Source: Vallitalea maricola
GTDB lineage: Bacteria; Bacillota; Clostridia; Lachnospirales; Vallitaleaceae
Length of the DNA: 63,202 nt
Direction of reading: 5' to 3'
Assembly: GCF_036985595.1 (NCBI RefSeq)
Contig: NZ_BTPU01000015.1
Location: 1-63,202 of the forward strand
The notes below the pieces were generated by a model. That model did not search any database. It was not told the DNA's origin and saw only the letters and a program-made list of their open reading frames with translations. The translations under genes and the position numbers were made by a program. This document shows positions 55,260 to 63,202 of the stretch, one piece after another (the first letter of the stretch is position 1; every line of letters begins with the position of its first letter).

Positions 55260-57064
55260 AAAGATTAAAATTCAGTTATCACATTTTAATATTAATACCT
55301 ATAATCATAATTGCATTTTTTATAATCAATTCTTTGACTAGTAAGAGTTCAAAAGATCCTCAGATTGATTATTTAATTGGAATGTCACATCCTAATCTAA
55401 GTGAAGAATGGCAGATACTGGTTAATGAACAAATGAAAAATGAAGCAGAAAAAATAGATAACCTTAGTGTTATATTCACTAATGCTGGCTCTAGCACATA
55501 TAAACAGGTAAAAGATATAAATATGTTAATGGATTATGGCATTGATTTGCTTATTATTACTGTAAATGATGCTAATGTTCTAGGGCCCTTATTAAGTGAA
55601 ATAAATAAAAAAATACCAGTTATAGTTCTGGATAGAGATGTGAGTAATTATGATTTTACTCTTTATATTGGTCCTGACTATTATTCTCTAGGGAAAAAAG
55701 CAGGTGAAAGGGTAGTAAGTCTTCTTGGTAAAAATGGAGGAAAGGTTATTGAAGTTAGAGGACCTATAGAAGAACCTTCAGTTGTTGAACTAAGTCATGG
55801 ATTTGACTATATAATCAATCAACATCCTAATATTAATATTTTAACAAGTATTTCTAGTGAATGGTTAACAAGTCAAACTGAAGAAAGAATGAATAAACTA
55901 CTCAAAAAGATTTATGATTTCGATATAGTATTTGCCCATAATAATGCTATGGCATTAGGGGCTTATTATGCGTCCAAGACCCAGGATTTAGATATAAAGC
56001 TTATTGGTGTATCAGGTTTGATGTCCAATAAATATAGATCATATTTAGAAGAAGGAATATTGGATACAACTTTTCTATGTCCTATAGGAGGAAAAGAGGC
56101 AATTGATTATGCAATAGATATATTGAATGGAGAAAATGATATTCCAAGAAAGATTATCCTTAATACTATACCAATAACTAAAGAAAATATGACTGGTATA
56201 GAGAGTGAGCCTATCAAGAGAGAATCTATCAAACTTGGGTATATTGACTCGTATACCTCTGATAGCTTTAATTTAGAAACTACTTATACTGCATTTGAGA
56301 AAGAAAGCATAGAGTTGTTATATAGAAACATTAATTCAAATCTATCTATTAAACAGCAGCATGTTGAACAACTAGAGGCAATTAAAAACCTTATTGATAA
56401 TGATGTAGACATGATTGCTATATCTCCTGTTGTTAGTTCAGGTTGGGATGAAGTACTTACTATAGCAAACAAAAAGAATATCCCTATAATATTGTTAAAT
56501 AATATGGTGAATTCAAAAGAAAATCTATGGACAACATATGTTGGTTCTGATTATTATGACCAAGGAAAATTAGCTGCTAGTTATCTTGTAAATAATGTTT
56601 ACAATATGAAAAATGATATAGTAATAGCTGAGATAAGAGGTCATAGCAAGTCCGCATCAACCATCCAGAGAACGGAAGGTTTCAATCAAGTGATTAATGG
56701 TTATTCTAGAATCAATGTAAAATATAGAGTAGATACAGATTTATCATTTGAAGAAGCATATAAACAGATGACACGTATATTAGATGATGATAAGGTCAAT
56801 GTAGTATTTACACATGAAGAAGATATATCTTATGGTGCATTGAAAGCAATAAAAGATTATGGTTTGACCATAGGAAAAGATATAATTATGGTTACAACAT
56901 GTAATTCAGTAGATACATCCATGAATAATCGTGATATTAGCTGTTTGGTTCAATCTTACCCTGTTACTCAAAGCCAATTAATTAAAGTAGTTAGAGATTA
57001 CATGAATGGTATATCACCTAAAAAGGTTATAAATAAAGATAAATTAGTTATAGAAAATAAATAA
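55256..57064 (+). CDS. Membrane-anchored protein with two tandem periplasmic-binding (type I) domains
   Basis: 602 residues, TTG start overlapping the regulator stop (TTGA). One N-terminal membrane helix (YHILILIPIIIIAFFIINSL) anchors two Peripla_BP_4-like domains: residues about 38-310 (DYLIGMSHPNLSEEWQ, YIGPDYYSLGKKAGERVV, VFAHNNAMALGAYYA) and about 325-600 (KLGYIDSYTSDSF, YVGSDYYDQGKLAASYLV, VFTHEEDISYGAL). Each has ligand-cleft features of sugar receptors. Its position after the kinase and regulator suggests a ligand-loading co-sensor rather than a transport receptor. Confidence 0.85.
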   Translation: MKRLKFSYHILILIPIIIIAFFIINSLTSKSSKDPQIDYLIGMSHPNLSEEWQILVNEQMKNEAEKIDNLSVIFTNAGSSTYKQVKDINMLMDYGIDLLIITVNDANVLGPLLSEINKKIPVIVLDRDVSNYDFTLYIGPDYYSLGKKAGERVVSLLGKNGGKVIEVRGPIEEPSVVELSHGFDYIINQHPNINILTSISSEWLTSQTEERMNKLLKKIYDFDIVFAHNNAMALGAYYASKTQDLDIKLIGVSGLMSNKYRSYLEEGILDTTFLCPIGGKEAIDYAIDILNGENDIPRKIILNTIPITKENMTGIESEPIKRESIKLGYIDSYTSDSFNLETTYTAFEKESIELLYRNINSNLSIKQQHVEQLEAIKNLIDNDVDMIAISPVVSSGWDEVLTIANKKNIPIILLNNMVNSKENLWTTYVGSDYYDQGKLAASYLVNNVYNMKNDIVIAEIRGHSKSASTIQRTEGFNQVINGYSRINVKYRVDTDLSFEEAYKQMTRILDDDKVNVVFTHEEDISYGALKAIKDYGLTIGKDIIMVTTCNSVDTSMNNRDISCLVQSYPVTQSQLIKVVRDYMNGISPKKVINKDKLVIENK

Positions 57065-57092
57065 TATTTCTTAATATATATAAATACATTTT

Positions 57093-57120
57093 TTGATTAT
57101 TGCATATTAGGGAATATTAT
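57093..57120 (+). promoter_or_regulatory. Promoter candidate for nadABC
   Basis: TTGATT (57093-57098), 16-bp spacer, TATTAT (57115-57120). Confidence 0.45.
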
Positions 57121-57130
57121 GATATATTTG

Positions 57131-57166
57131 TAAGTGACAAGACACATGTAAAGTCATATAAGTGAC
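57131..57166. promoter_or_regulatory. Direct repeats upstream of nadA, possible operator
   Basis: TAAGTGAC occurs at 57131-57138 and 57159-57166, 28 bp apart, between promoter and start codon. NAD genes are often repressed by NiaR or NadR-type regulators; I do not recognise a NiaR consensus, so the link is a guess. Confidence 0.35.
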
Positions 57167-57189
57167 TGATTCATAGAAAAGGTGATATT

Positions 57190-58095
57190 ATGAAAGAAAA
57201 CTTGAAAACAAAACTGATTGAGTTGAAGAAAAAAAAGAATGCAGTCATTCTAGCCCATAATTATCAACTGGATGAAATACAAGAAGTTGCTGATTACATA
57301 GGAGATTCTTTAGCGTTATCAAAAATAGCTATGAGTGTAAAGGAAGATGTAATAGTCTTCTGCGGTGTCAAATTCATGGCTGAAACTGCAAAGATACTTT
57401 CACCTGATAAGAAAGTGATACTGCCTGTAATAGAAGCAGGATGTCCTATGGCTGATATGGTAACGGCAGAGAAATTACGTAGCGTAAAAGAAGACTATCC
57501 AGAGGCTGCGGTAGTATGTTATGTCAATTCCTCAGCAGAGGTTAAAGCAGAGAGTGATATTTGCTGTACTTCATCTAACGCAATAAATGTTGCTGATAGT
57601 ATTAAATCCAATAAGATATTATTTGTCCCAGATCAGAATCTAGGATCATATGTAGGAAAACAAATAATTGATAAAGAAGTGATTTTGTGGCAGGGTTTTT
57701 GTATTGTACATAATAGAGTAACTATCCAAAATCTACTACATATAAAAGAAAAATACCCATCTGCTCCTGTATTGGTACATCCTGAATGTAGACCTGAGAT
57801 TGTAGAACAAGCTGATTTTATAGGTAGTACGTCAGAGATAATAAGAGAAGTTAAGAAACTAAAAGACAAGAAGATTATTATAGGAACGGAAAAAGGCATT
57901 TTATATACGTTGAAAAAACAGAATCCTGATAAAGAATTCATATTATTGTCAGAGAAGTTAACTTGCATGAATATGAAAAAAACAACACTAAAGGATGTTA
58001 TAGCCGCTTTAGAAAATGAAACTAACATCATTGAGGTCGATGAGAGAGTAAGAAAAAAAGCATATGATGCATTAAAAAAGATGATTTTACTATAG
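57190..58095 (+). CDS. nadA: Quinolinate synthase A
   Basis: 301 residues. AVILAHNYQLDEIQEVADYIGDSLALS, FCGVKFMAETAKIL, EAGCPMADMV, and three cluster cysteines (CGVKFMAE, CCTSSNA and KLTCMNM regions) match NadA. It condenses iminoaspartate with DHAP using a [4Fe-4S] cluster. SD AAAAGGTG. NadB and NadC follow. Confidence 0.96.
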   Translation: MKENLKTKLIELKKKKNAVILAHNYQLDEIQEVADYIGDSLALSKIAMSVKEDVIVFCGVKFMAETAKILSPDKKVILPVIEAGCPMADMVTAEKLRSVKEDYPEAAVVCYVNSSAEVKAESDICCTSSNAINVADSIKSNKILFVPDQNLGSYVGKQIIDKEVILWQGFCIVHNRVTIQNLLHIKEKYPSAPVLVHPECRPEIVEQADFIGSTSEIIREVKKLKDKKIIIGTEKGILYTLKKQNPDKEFILLSEKLTCMNMKKTTLKDVIAALENETNIIEVDERVRKKAYDALKKMILL

Positions 58096-58111
58096 ATTGT
58101 AGGTGAATAGA

Positions 58112-59632
58112 ATGAGAGAATATATAATTCCTTTTGATACTGAGTACAATCCTAAAGAATATACAGATGTAATTATAGTCGGTTGTGGAATAGCTGGGTT
58201 GTATACAGCCTTGATGTTACCTTCTGATATAGATGTTACAATAGTTGCAAAGGAACCTTATAAAGAAACAAATTCATATTTGGCTCAAGGAGGAATAGCT
58301 GCCCCTTGTGATAAGCTTAATGATACCAAAGAAATGTTTTTTAATGATACCATGGTATGTGGTAGAGGCGAATCTGATACTGAAGCTGTTAGTATACTGG
58401 TTAATGAAGCTATGGACAACATAATACAGCTAGAAAAATTAGGAGTCGAATTTGATAAAGATAATAATGGATTCCTATTGGGAAAAGAAGGTGCTCATAG
58501 TGTATCAAGGATTGTTAGAGCAGGAGATTCTACAGGAAAATCTGTTATGGAAGCCCTATATCATTTGGCAAAAAGCAAAAAAAATATTAATATTAGAGAA
58601 AATATATTTGTAATAGATATATTGACATATGCTAATAAGAGTATAGGTATTCTAATATTGGATGATGGAAGGGTAAAATCAATCTTTTCAAAGTATACTA
58701 TTATCAATACAGGTGGAATAGGTAATTTGTTTGAACAGACCACTAATGCAAAAGGTATTAATGGAGATGGTATTGCTATGATGCTGCGTGCTAACGGAAT
58801 TGTCAGGAATATGTCATATCTACAATTTCACCCCACTGTTTTTTACAATAATAGGTCTTTAAAACAAAGTTTTCTTATATCAGAAGCAGTAAGAGGTGAA
58901 GGAGCTTTATTGTATAATGAAAGAGGAGAACGTTTTATGGAGAAAGTACATCCAATGAAAGAACTGGCTCCTAGAGATATAGTTTCATTAGCCATAATGC
59001 AGCAAATCAAAAAGCAAATCACACCCTGCGTATATTTAGATATAACCCATTGGAATGAAGAAGCTCTAAAATTACGTTTCCCAACTATTTTTGGGTTTTG
59101 TCAAAGAAATAATATAAACATGGCAAAAGATTTAGTACCAGTTGCTCCTAGGATGCATTATTTTATGGGAGGAATAAAGGTGGATATCAAAGGCAAGACA
59201 TCAATAAATAATTTATATGCATGTGGGGAATGTTCATGTACAGGTGTTCATGGTAAAAATAGATTAGCCAGTAACTCTCTATTGGAAGCAATAGTTTTTG
59301 GAAGAAGGATAGCAAGGAACATCAAGGAAAATATTTATGATATCATAGATACTGATAAGGATATTAGAATAGTTAATGTTGATAGTTCATATAAAATTAT
59401 GGAAGATGAGCATACAATAGCAAAATGGATGGGACAGTATTTTGGCATTGATAGGACTATTGCTAAGGTTAAGCAACTTGAAAATAAGATTAACAAGGCT
59501 TACTGTAATGCTAAAAAAACCAATATTATATGTAGGGAAGAAATTGAAAAAGTAAATATGATTTCAGTGATAAAAGCAATAATAAACGATGATCTGAACA
59601 AAAAGATAACTAAACAAATAAACTTGAATTAA
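58112..59632 (+). CDS. nadB: L-aspartate oxidase
   Basis: 506 residues from ATG 58112 (TAGGTG upstream; a GTG at 58103 falls in the SD). FAD site VIIVGCGIAGLYTALML, YLAQGGIAAP, RAGDSTGKSVMEAL, HPTVFY, RGEGALLYNERGERFM and GVHGKNRLASNSLLEA are all NadB motifs. It makes iminoaspartate for NadA. The nadC gene begins 27 bp later. Confidence 0.96.
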   Translation: MREYIIPFDTEYNPKEYTDVIIVGCGIAGLYTALMLPSDIDVTIVAKEPYKETNSYLAQGGIAAPCDKLNDTKEMFFNDTMVCGRGESDTEAVSILVNEAMDNIIQLEKLGVEFDKDNNGFLLGKEGAHSVSRIVRAGDSTGKSVMEALYHLAKSKKNINIRENIFVIDILTYANKSIGILILDDGRVKSIFSKYTIINTGGIGNLFEQTTNAKGINGDGIAMMLRANGIVRNMSYLQFHPTVFYNNRSLKQSFLISEAVRGEGALLYNERGERFMEKVHPMKELAPRDIVSLAIMQQIKKQITPCVYLDITHWNEEALKLRFPTIFGFCQRNNINMAKDLVPVAPRMHYFMGGIKVDIKGKTSINNLYACGECSCTGVHGKNRLASNSLLEAIVFGRRIARNIKENIYDIIDTDKDIRIVNVDSSYKIMEDEHTIAKWMGQYFGIDRTIAKVKQLENKINKAYCNAKKTNIICREEIEKVNMISVIKAIINDDLNKKITKQINLN

Positions 59633-59659
59633 TAGTTGATACATAACAAGGAGGATATA

Positions 59660-60493
59660 ATGGTTTTACAGCAAAAAATTGATGAAATAATTATTAAAGC
59701 TCTAGAGGAAGATATGAATTATGGTGATATAACTACCGATACACTAATAAGTGATAATCAAAAAAGTAATGCTATATTAATTGCTAAAGACAATGGCATT
59801 ATTGCAGGATGTGAAGTGTTTTCACGAGTTTTTTATTTAATGGATAAGGAAGTTGTAATAGATTTTCATAGAAAAGATGGAAATCTTGTAGAAAAGAAAG
59901 AAATTATTGCTCATATTTCTGGACCTACCAAAAGTATACTCAAATGTGAGAGAACGGCACTTAATATAATACAAAAACTTTCAGGAATAGCTACAATGAC
60001 TAATAATTTTGTTAATAACACTAATAATATGCCTGTAAGAATTGTTGATACAAGAAAAACAACACCTGGTCTAAGGGCATTAGAAAAATATGCTGTAAGA
60101 GTAGGCGGAGGTTATAACCATAGATTTAATTTATCTGATGCAGTCATGATAAAAGACAATCACATTAAAGCTGTAGGTAGTATAAAAAAAGCTGTAGAAA
60201 CTGCCAAAGCAAAAATTCCACATACTATGAAAGTTGAAATAGAAGTAGAAAACCTAGATGGATTAAAAGAAGCTCTTAACGCAGAAGCTGATATTATAAT
60301 GTTGGATAATATGACTATAAACATGATGAAAGAAGCAGCATCCATTGCAAAAGGAAAAGCTGTATTAGAAGCGTCTGGAAATGTAGATTTAGATAGAGTA
60401 AAAGAAATAGCTGAAACTGGTGTAAACATAATATCAGTGGGTGCATTAACTCATTCAGTAAAGGCTTTGGATATTAGTATAAAATTTTGTTGA
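59660..60493 (+). CDS. nadC: Nicotinate-nucleotide pyrophosphorylase (carboxylating)
   Basis: 277 residues from ATG 59660 with AAGGAGG. GDITTDTLIS, DTRKTTPGLRALEKYAVRVGG, NHRFNLSDAVMIKDNH and EVEVENL-type residues are conserved quinolinate phosphoribosyltransferase motifs. It completes de novo nicotinate mononucleotide formation. A strong inverted-repeat hairpin follows. Confidence 0.96.
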   Translation: MVLQQKIDEIIIKALEEDMNYGDITTDTLISDNQKSNAILIAKDNGIIAGCEVFSRVFYLMDKEVVIDFHRKDGNLVEKKEIIAHISGPTKSILKCERTALNIIQKLSGIATMTNNFVNNTNNMPVRIVDTRKTTPGLRALEKYAVRVGGGYNHRFNLSDAVMIKDNHIKAVGSIKKAVETAKAKIPHTMKVEIEVENLDGLKEALNAEADIIMLDNMTINMMKEAASIAKGKAVLEASGNVDLDRVKEIAETGVNIISVGALTHSVKALDISIKFC

Positions 60494-60519
60494 TATCAGA
60501 TTAGAATTTAATAATATAT

Positions 60520-60572
60520 ATGATAAATCCACAAAAAGCAAAGTATTAAATTGCTATTTGTGGATTTATCAT
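60520..60572 (+). terminator. Long inverted-repeat hairpin after nadC
   Basis: A perfect 16-bp stem (60520-60535 with 60557-60572, ATGATAAATCCACAAA) continues through AGCAA/TTGCT with one A-A mismatch. No T-run follows, so it may be a processed 3' end or a bidirectional structure rather than a standard terminator. Confidence 0.6.
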
Positions 60573-60757
60573 GTTACTCATCAGTTCTTACTATTTAGCT
60601 CATAGATTTAAGTATATTATAGGTTATAATTTGATTGAATATATTCTGAAATAAGGTATATCACCTTAAATATAGAAGAAACTGTTATAAATGAATTGCA
60701 TTACGATTATTATGAATGTTATAATCTAGTAAACAAAGGTATTTAAGGGGGCGTACT

Positions 60758-61678
60758 ATGAATCAATTAACTAAAGAATTATTTGAAAAATGCAAGAAAT
60801 ATATTTTAGAGAAGGGTAGACCATTAGAACAACATTTATTTATTAACTATTTTGTTAAACCTTGTGAATTAGATATTATTAATGACTTGAAGAAATATCA
60901 AAATACTGACGGAGGGTTTGGTAATGGCATAGAATCAGATTTTACTTTACCGTATTCCTCACCTATGGCAACTTCTATAGGATTAAGGTATCTAAGTAGA
61001 TACGATAATCAAAATGAAGCAATATTAATGATTAAAAAGGCTATAGCATATCTAGAAAACACATATGTTCCTGAGCGTAAAGGTTGGTTTGCAGTACCTA
61101 GAGAAGTGAATGATTTTCCACATGCACCATGGTGGAATTATGACGAAGAAAAAGGAATGACAATAATTGATAAATATTGGGGAAATCCTTCTGCTGAGCT
61201 TATTGGATATTTATATAAGTATAGAGAATACGTTGCTAATTTAGACGTTGATAACATACTAGAATATGCTATAAATAATATAAATAGCAGAGAAGTATTT
61301 GAATCACAACATGAGATTTATTGTTATATAGATTTGTATCATACCCTTCCAAAAAAATTAGCAGATAGATTAGAGGGTACATTGGAAAAAGCCATCAGAC
61401 AACTTGCTAATACACATGTTGATGAATGGGAAGATTATGTTCCTAAACCTCTAGATTTCATTGATAATCCAAATAAAACATATGGTATTGATGAAGAATC
61501 CATAAATACCAATTTAGATTATTATATAGACAATATTAAAAAGAATAATATAATAATACCTACTTGGGCATGGAATGATTACGAAGAACAATGGAAAATA
61601 GCAAAAGTAGAGTGGACTGCACTTATTACTTTAAATGGATTATGTATTTTGGACAAATTCAACCGAATAGAAAAGTGA
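60758..61678 (+). CDS. Alpha/alpha-toroid (terpenoid-cyclase/prenyltransferase-like) protein of unknown function
   Basis: 306 residues. DIINDLKKYQNTDGGFGNGIESD and repeats of the form L-x-Y-x-x-x-Y resemble QW-type toroid proteins, with TWAWNDYEEQWKIAKVEWTALITL near the end. The acidic active-site motif of cyclases is not evident, so I do not assign a reaction. SD AAGGGGGCG. It ends 31 bp before the MATE leader peptide, so the genes may be co-transcribed. Confidence 0.72.
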   Translation: MNQLTKELFEKCKKYILEKGRPLEQHLFINYFVKPCELDIINDLKKYQNTDGGFGNGIESDFTLPYSSPMATSIGLRYLSRYDNQNEAILMIKKAIAYLENTYVPERKGWFAVPREVNDFPHAPWWNYDEEKGMTIIDKYWGNPSAELIGYLYKYREYVANLDVDNILEYAINNINSREVFESQHEIYCYIDLYHTLPKKLADRLEGTLEKAIRQLANTHVDEWEDYVPKPLDFIDNPNKTYGIDEESINTNLDYYIDNIKKNNIIIPTWAWNDYEEQWKIAKVEWTALITLNGLCILDKFNRIEK

Positions 61679-61709
61679 ATTATAACATAAATAATAAGGA
61701 GGCATTAAA

Positions 61710-61745
61710 ATGTTATATGCGCCTGTAAATACCCTTCTTTTTTAA
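61710..61745 (+). CDS. Eleven-residue leader peptide MLYAPVNTLLF
   Basis: ATG at 61710 with a strong AAGGAGG SD at 61696-61702, 11 sense codons and stop TAA at 61743. The last codons ACC CTT CTT TTT overlap the 5' arm of a hairpin (61732-61742) whose 3' arm carries the SD of the efflux gene. Short peptide, own SD and hairpin together match drug-responsive translational attenuators (erm/cat type). A ribosome stalled near the end would open the hairpin. Confidence 0.7.
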   Translation: MLYAPVNTLLF

Positions 61746-61763
61746 GTGTTAAAAAGAAGGGAG
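61732..61763 (+). promoter_or_regulatory. SD-sequestering attenuator hairpin of the MATE gene
   Basis: CCCTTCTTTTT (61732-61742) pairs perfectly with AAAAAGAAGGG (61751-61761); the loop is TAAGTGTT and holds the leader stop codon. The 3' arm includes GAAGGGAG (56-63 of 617xx), the presumed SD of the TTG start at 61776. No U-tract follows, so translation, not transcription, is the likely target. Confidence 0.72.
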
Positions 61764-61775
61764 AAAAGATAAGAA

Positions 61776-63131
61776 TTGAATAATCATTTAAAAACAGATA
61801 CTCTAACAATAAAAGAAATTAATAAAATGGCAATACCCCTTATATTTAATTCGGTAATTGGTATGTTAATAGGACTTATTGATACAGCTATGATAGGAAG
61901 AATATCAATAGATGCTTTTGGAGCTGTTGGATTAATTAGTACAACCATTAACAGCATTACTGGAGTGTTAGGGGCTATCGCAATAGCATTCAATATAGCT
62001 GGAGCTAAAAACAAAGGTAAAGGAAATACTAAAGAATTAATAGATAATTTTTTATCGGGTATTTTAACCAGTATATTCATAGGATTGTCAATATGGTTTA
62101 TATTATTAATATTTGGAAATAGATTACTTCAGATAATTTTTGGATTACAAGATATAATATTGCAAGAAGCTATTTCTTACATGAATTTGTTTGGCATAAC
62201 CATTTGTTTGAATATGATACTGTTTATGTTTTCATCATTATTTAAAATAATTAATACAACTAAATATTTATTTGTTGGTAATATAACAGCTACTATAACT
62301 AATGTAATACTTAATTATATATTAATCTTCGGTAAATTAGGATTTAATCCTATGGGAGTTAAAGGAGCAGGTATTGCATCAGTTATATCATTGGTATTAA
62401 ATATAATAATATATATTAGTATCATATATATAAAGAAATTATTAATAATTAAGGATATCTTATCAATTATTAATATGATAAAAAAAGGATTCATATTATT
62501 AAAAAATTCTCTGGCTTTGATGGGACAAGAAATATTGGAATCCACAATATTAGTAATATGTATTAATGCAATATTATCACGTATTGGAGTATTAGAATTA
62601 TCCATTTTTACATTACTGTCAAGTGTTGTCAGTATCGTGTTAATGCCAATGTATTCTTATGCTTCGACAGCATTAACTCTTGTTAGTAAGAATTATGGAG
62701 GAAAGCATTTTGAAAAAATGTTTATAATACCTAAATATTCATTAAGATTAGCAATGATATTTTGTATAAGCTTAGCTGTTATATTTATGATTTTTAAAGA
62801 ATATGTAGTAATGTTAATTACAAATGATTATAACTTAATCAGCTATAGTCTTCAGTATTTTATAATTGCACTGTGTTCTTGTTTATCTAATATACCTAAT
62901 AATATATATAAATATAGTTTGCAAGGTATTGGGGATGATAAATGGGTACTGCTTAATGCAGCAGTAATTAATGTTATAGGCATAGGATTTATTTGGTTTT
63001 TAAGTATAGCATTAGAAATGGGTATTTATGGAGTTTATGTTGGTATTACATTCAATTATATTATATTAAGTTTTAGTAATAGCTATAGATTTAACCATAG
63101 AATTGTTTTATATTCAGAAAAAAGTATCTAG
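61776..63131 (+). CDS. MATE-family multidrug/Na+ antiporter
   Basis: 451 residues with 12 predicted helices. The N-terminal MAIPLIFNSVIGMLIGLIDTAMIGRIS is a MATE signature, with FGAVGLISTT and IVLMPMYSYASTALTLVSKNYGG in the second half. Start TTG 61776, 12 nt after GAAGGGAG. MATE pumps export cationic drugs or metabolites using H+ or Na+ gradients. The leader-peptide arrangement suggests induction by a ribosome-targeting compound. Confidence 0.9.
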   Translation: MNNHLKTDTLTIKEINKMAIPLIFNSVIGMLIGLIDTAMIGRISIDAFGAVGLISTTINSITGVLGAIAIAFNIAGAKNKGKGNTKELIDNFLSGILTSIFIGLSIWFILLIFGNRLLQIIFGLQDIILQEAISYMNLFGITICLNMILFMFSSLFKIINTTKYLFVGNITATITNVILNYILIFGKLGFNPMGVKGAGIASVISLVLNIIIYISIIYIKKLLIIKDILSIINMIKKGFILLKNSLALMGQEILESTILVICINAILSRIGVLELSIFTLLSSVVSIVLMPMYSYASTALTLVSKNYGGKHFEKMFIIPKYSLRLAMIFCISLAVIFMIFKEYVVMLITNDYNLISYSLQYFIIALCSCLSNIPNNIYKYSLQGIGDDKWVLLNAAVINVIGIGFIWFLSIALEMGIYGVYVGITFNYIILSFSNSYRFNHRIVLYSEKSI

Positions 63132-63202
63132 AACCATATTTGTCCATACTATTGATTGTATCATATAATAAATTACTTATTCATAAATGTTTAATATGAC
63201 AT
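63132..63202. other. AT-rich end of window
   Basis: No gene or clear structure seen in the last 71 bases. Confidence 0.5.

Noticed and set aside
57121..57176. NiaR operator upstream of nadA
   Set aside because: Direct repeats are present but do not match a NiaR consensus that I can recall, so only a generic site is reported.

Overview
The window is 63 kb of AT-rich DNA with dense, almost entirely plus-strand, co-oriented operons and strong Shine-Dalgarno (SD) sites. About ten genes start at TTG or GTG. The gene content points to a low-GC Gram-positive anaerobe of the Clostridia: an SLH-anchored surface protein, lipoproteins, scpA-scpB-D,D-carboxypeptidase-rluB, biotin-dependent sodium-pump decarboxylase genes, an ispH-rpsA pair, and YesM/YesN-type sugar sensing. 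A Lachnospirales or Vallitalea-like lineage would fit, but that is inference from gene content. I see no rRNA, tRNA, CRISPR array, insertion sequence or prophage.

Layout. 1-1.7 kb: 3' end of a surface protein with near-identical Ig-like repeats and SLH domains. 1.8-4.9 kb: a beta-lactam sensing operon, blaI, blaR1 and a B1-type metallo-beta-lactamase-like lipoprotein, with two palindromic operators over the promoter. 5.0-6.2 kb: a secreted transglutaminase-like protein behind three tandem c-di-GMP-I aptamers. 6.4-11.1 kb: degenerate M50 protein, scpA, scpB, D,D-carboxypeptidase, rluB and a tRNA methylase. 11.2-16.2 kb: five genes of a biotin-dependent decarboxylase or transcarboxylase with Na+-pump subunits. 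16.6-22.1 kb: RpiR regulator, flavoprotein, aroH, cmk, ispH, rpsA. 22.3-24.7 kb: orphan cheR, a minus-strand RNase H-fold protein and a holin-like membrane protein. 24.8-33.7 kb: miaB, mutS, mutL, miaA, hfq, ynbB. 33.8-34.8 kb: an HTH-transmembrane-amidase fusion.

35.1-47.3 kb is an eight-gene operon of MoxR ATPase, DUF58, two von Willebrand proteins, a large membrane protein, an ABC-2 transporter and a coiled-coil membrane protein, probably an envelope assembly or export machine. 47.4-57.1 kb holds a sugar-type ABC importer with an embedded URO-D-like enzyme, followed by a sensor kinase, an AraC-type response regulator and a membrane-anchored protein with two periplasmic-binding domains, which together look like a three-component sensor. 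57.2-60.5 kb is nadA-nadB-nadC. 60.8-63.1 kb holds a toroid-like protein of unknown function and a MATE efflux pump preceded by an 11-residue leader peptide and an SD-sequestering hairpin.

The most interesting signals are regulatory. The triple c-di-GMP leader has exact repeats of its P1 strands that create mutually exclusive helices, and its last P1 covers the start-site SD. The MATE gene has a leader-peptide attenuator. The bla operon pairs a canonical sensor with an effector lacking one zinc-ligand histidine.
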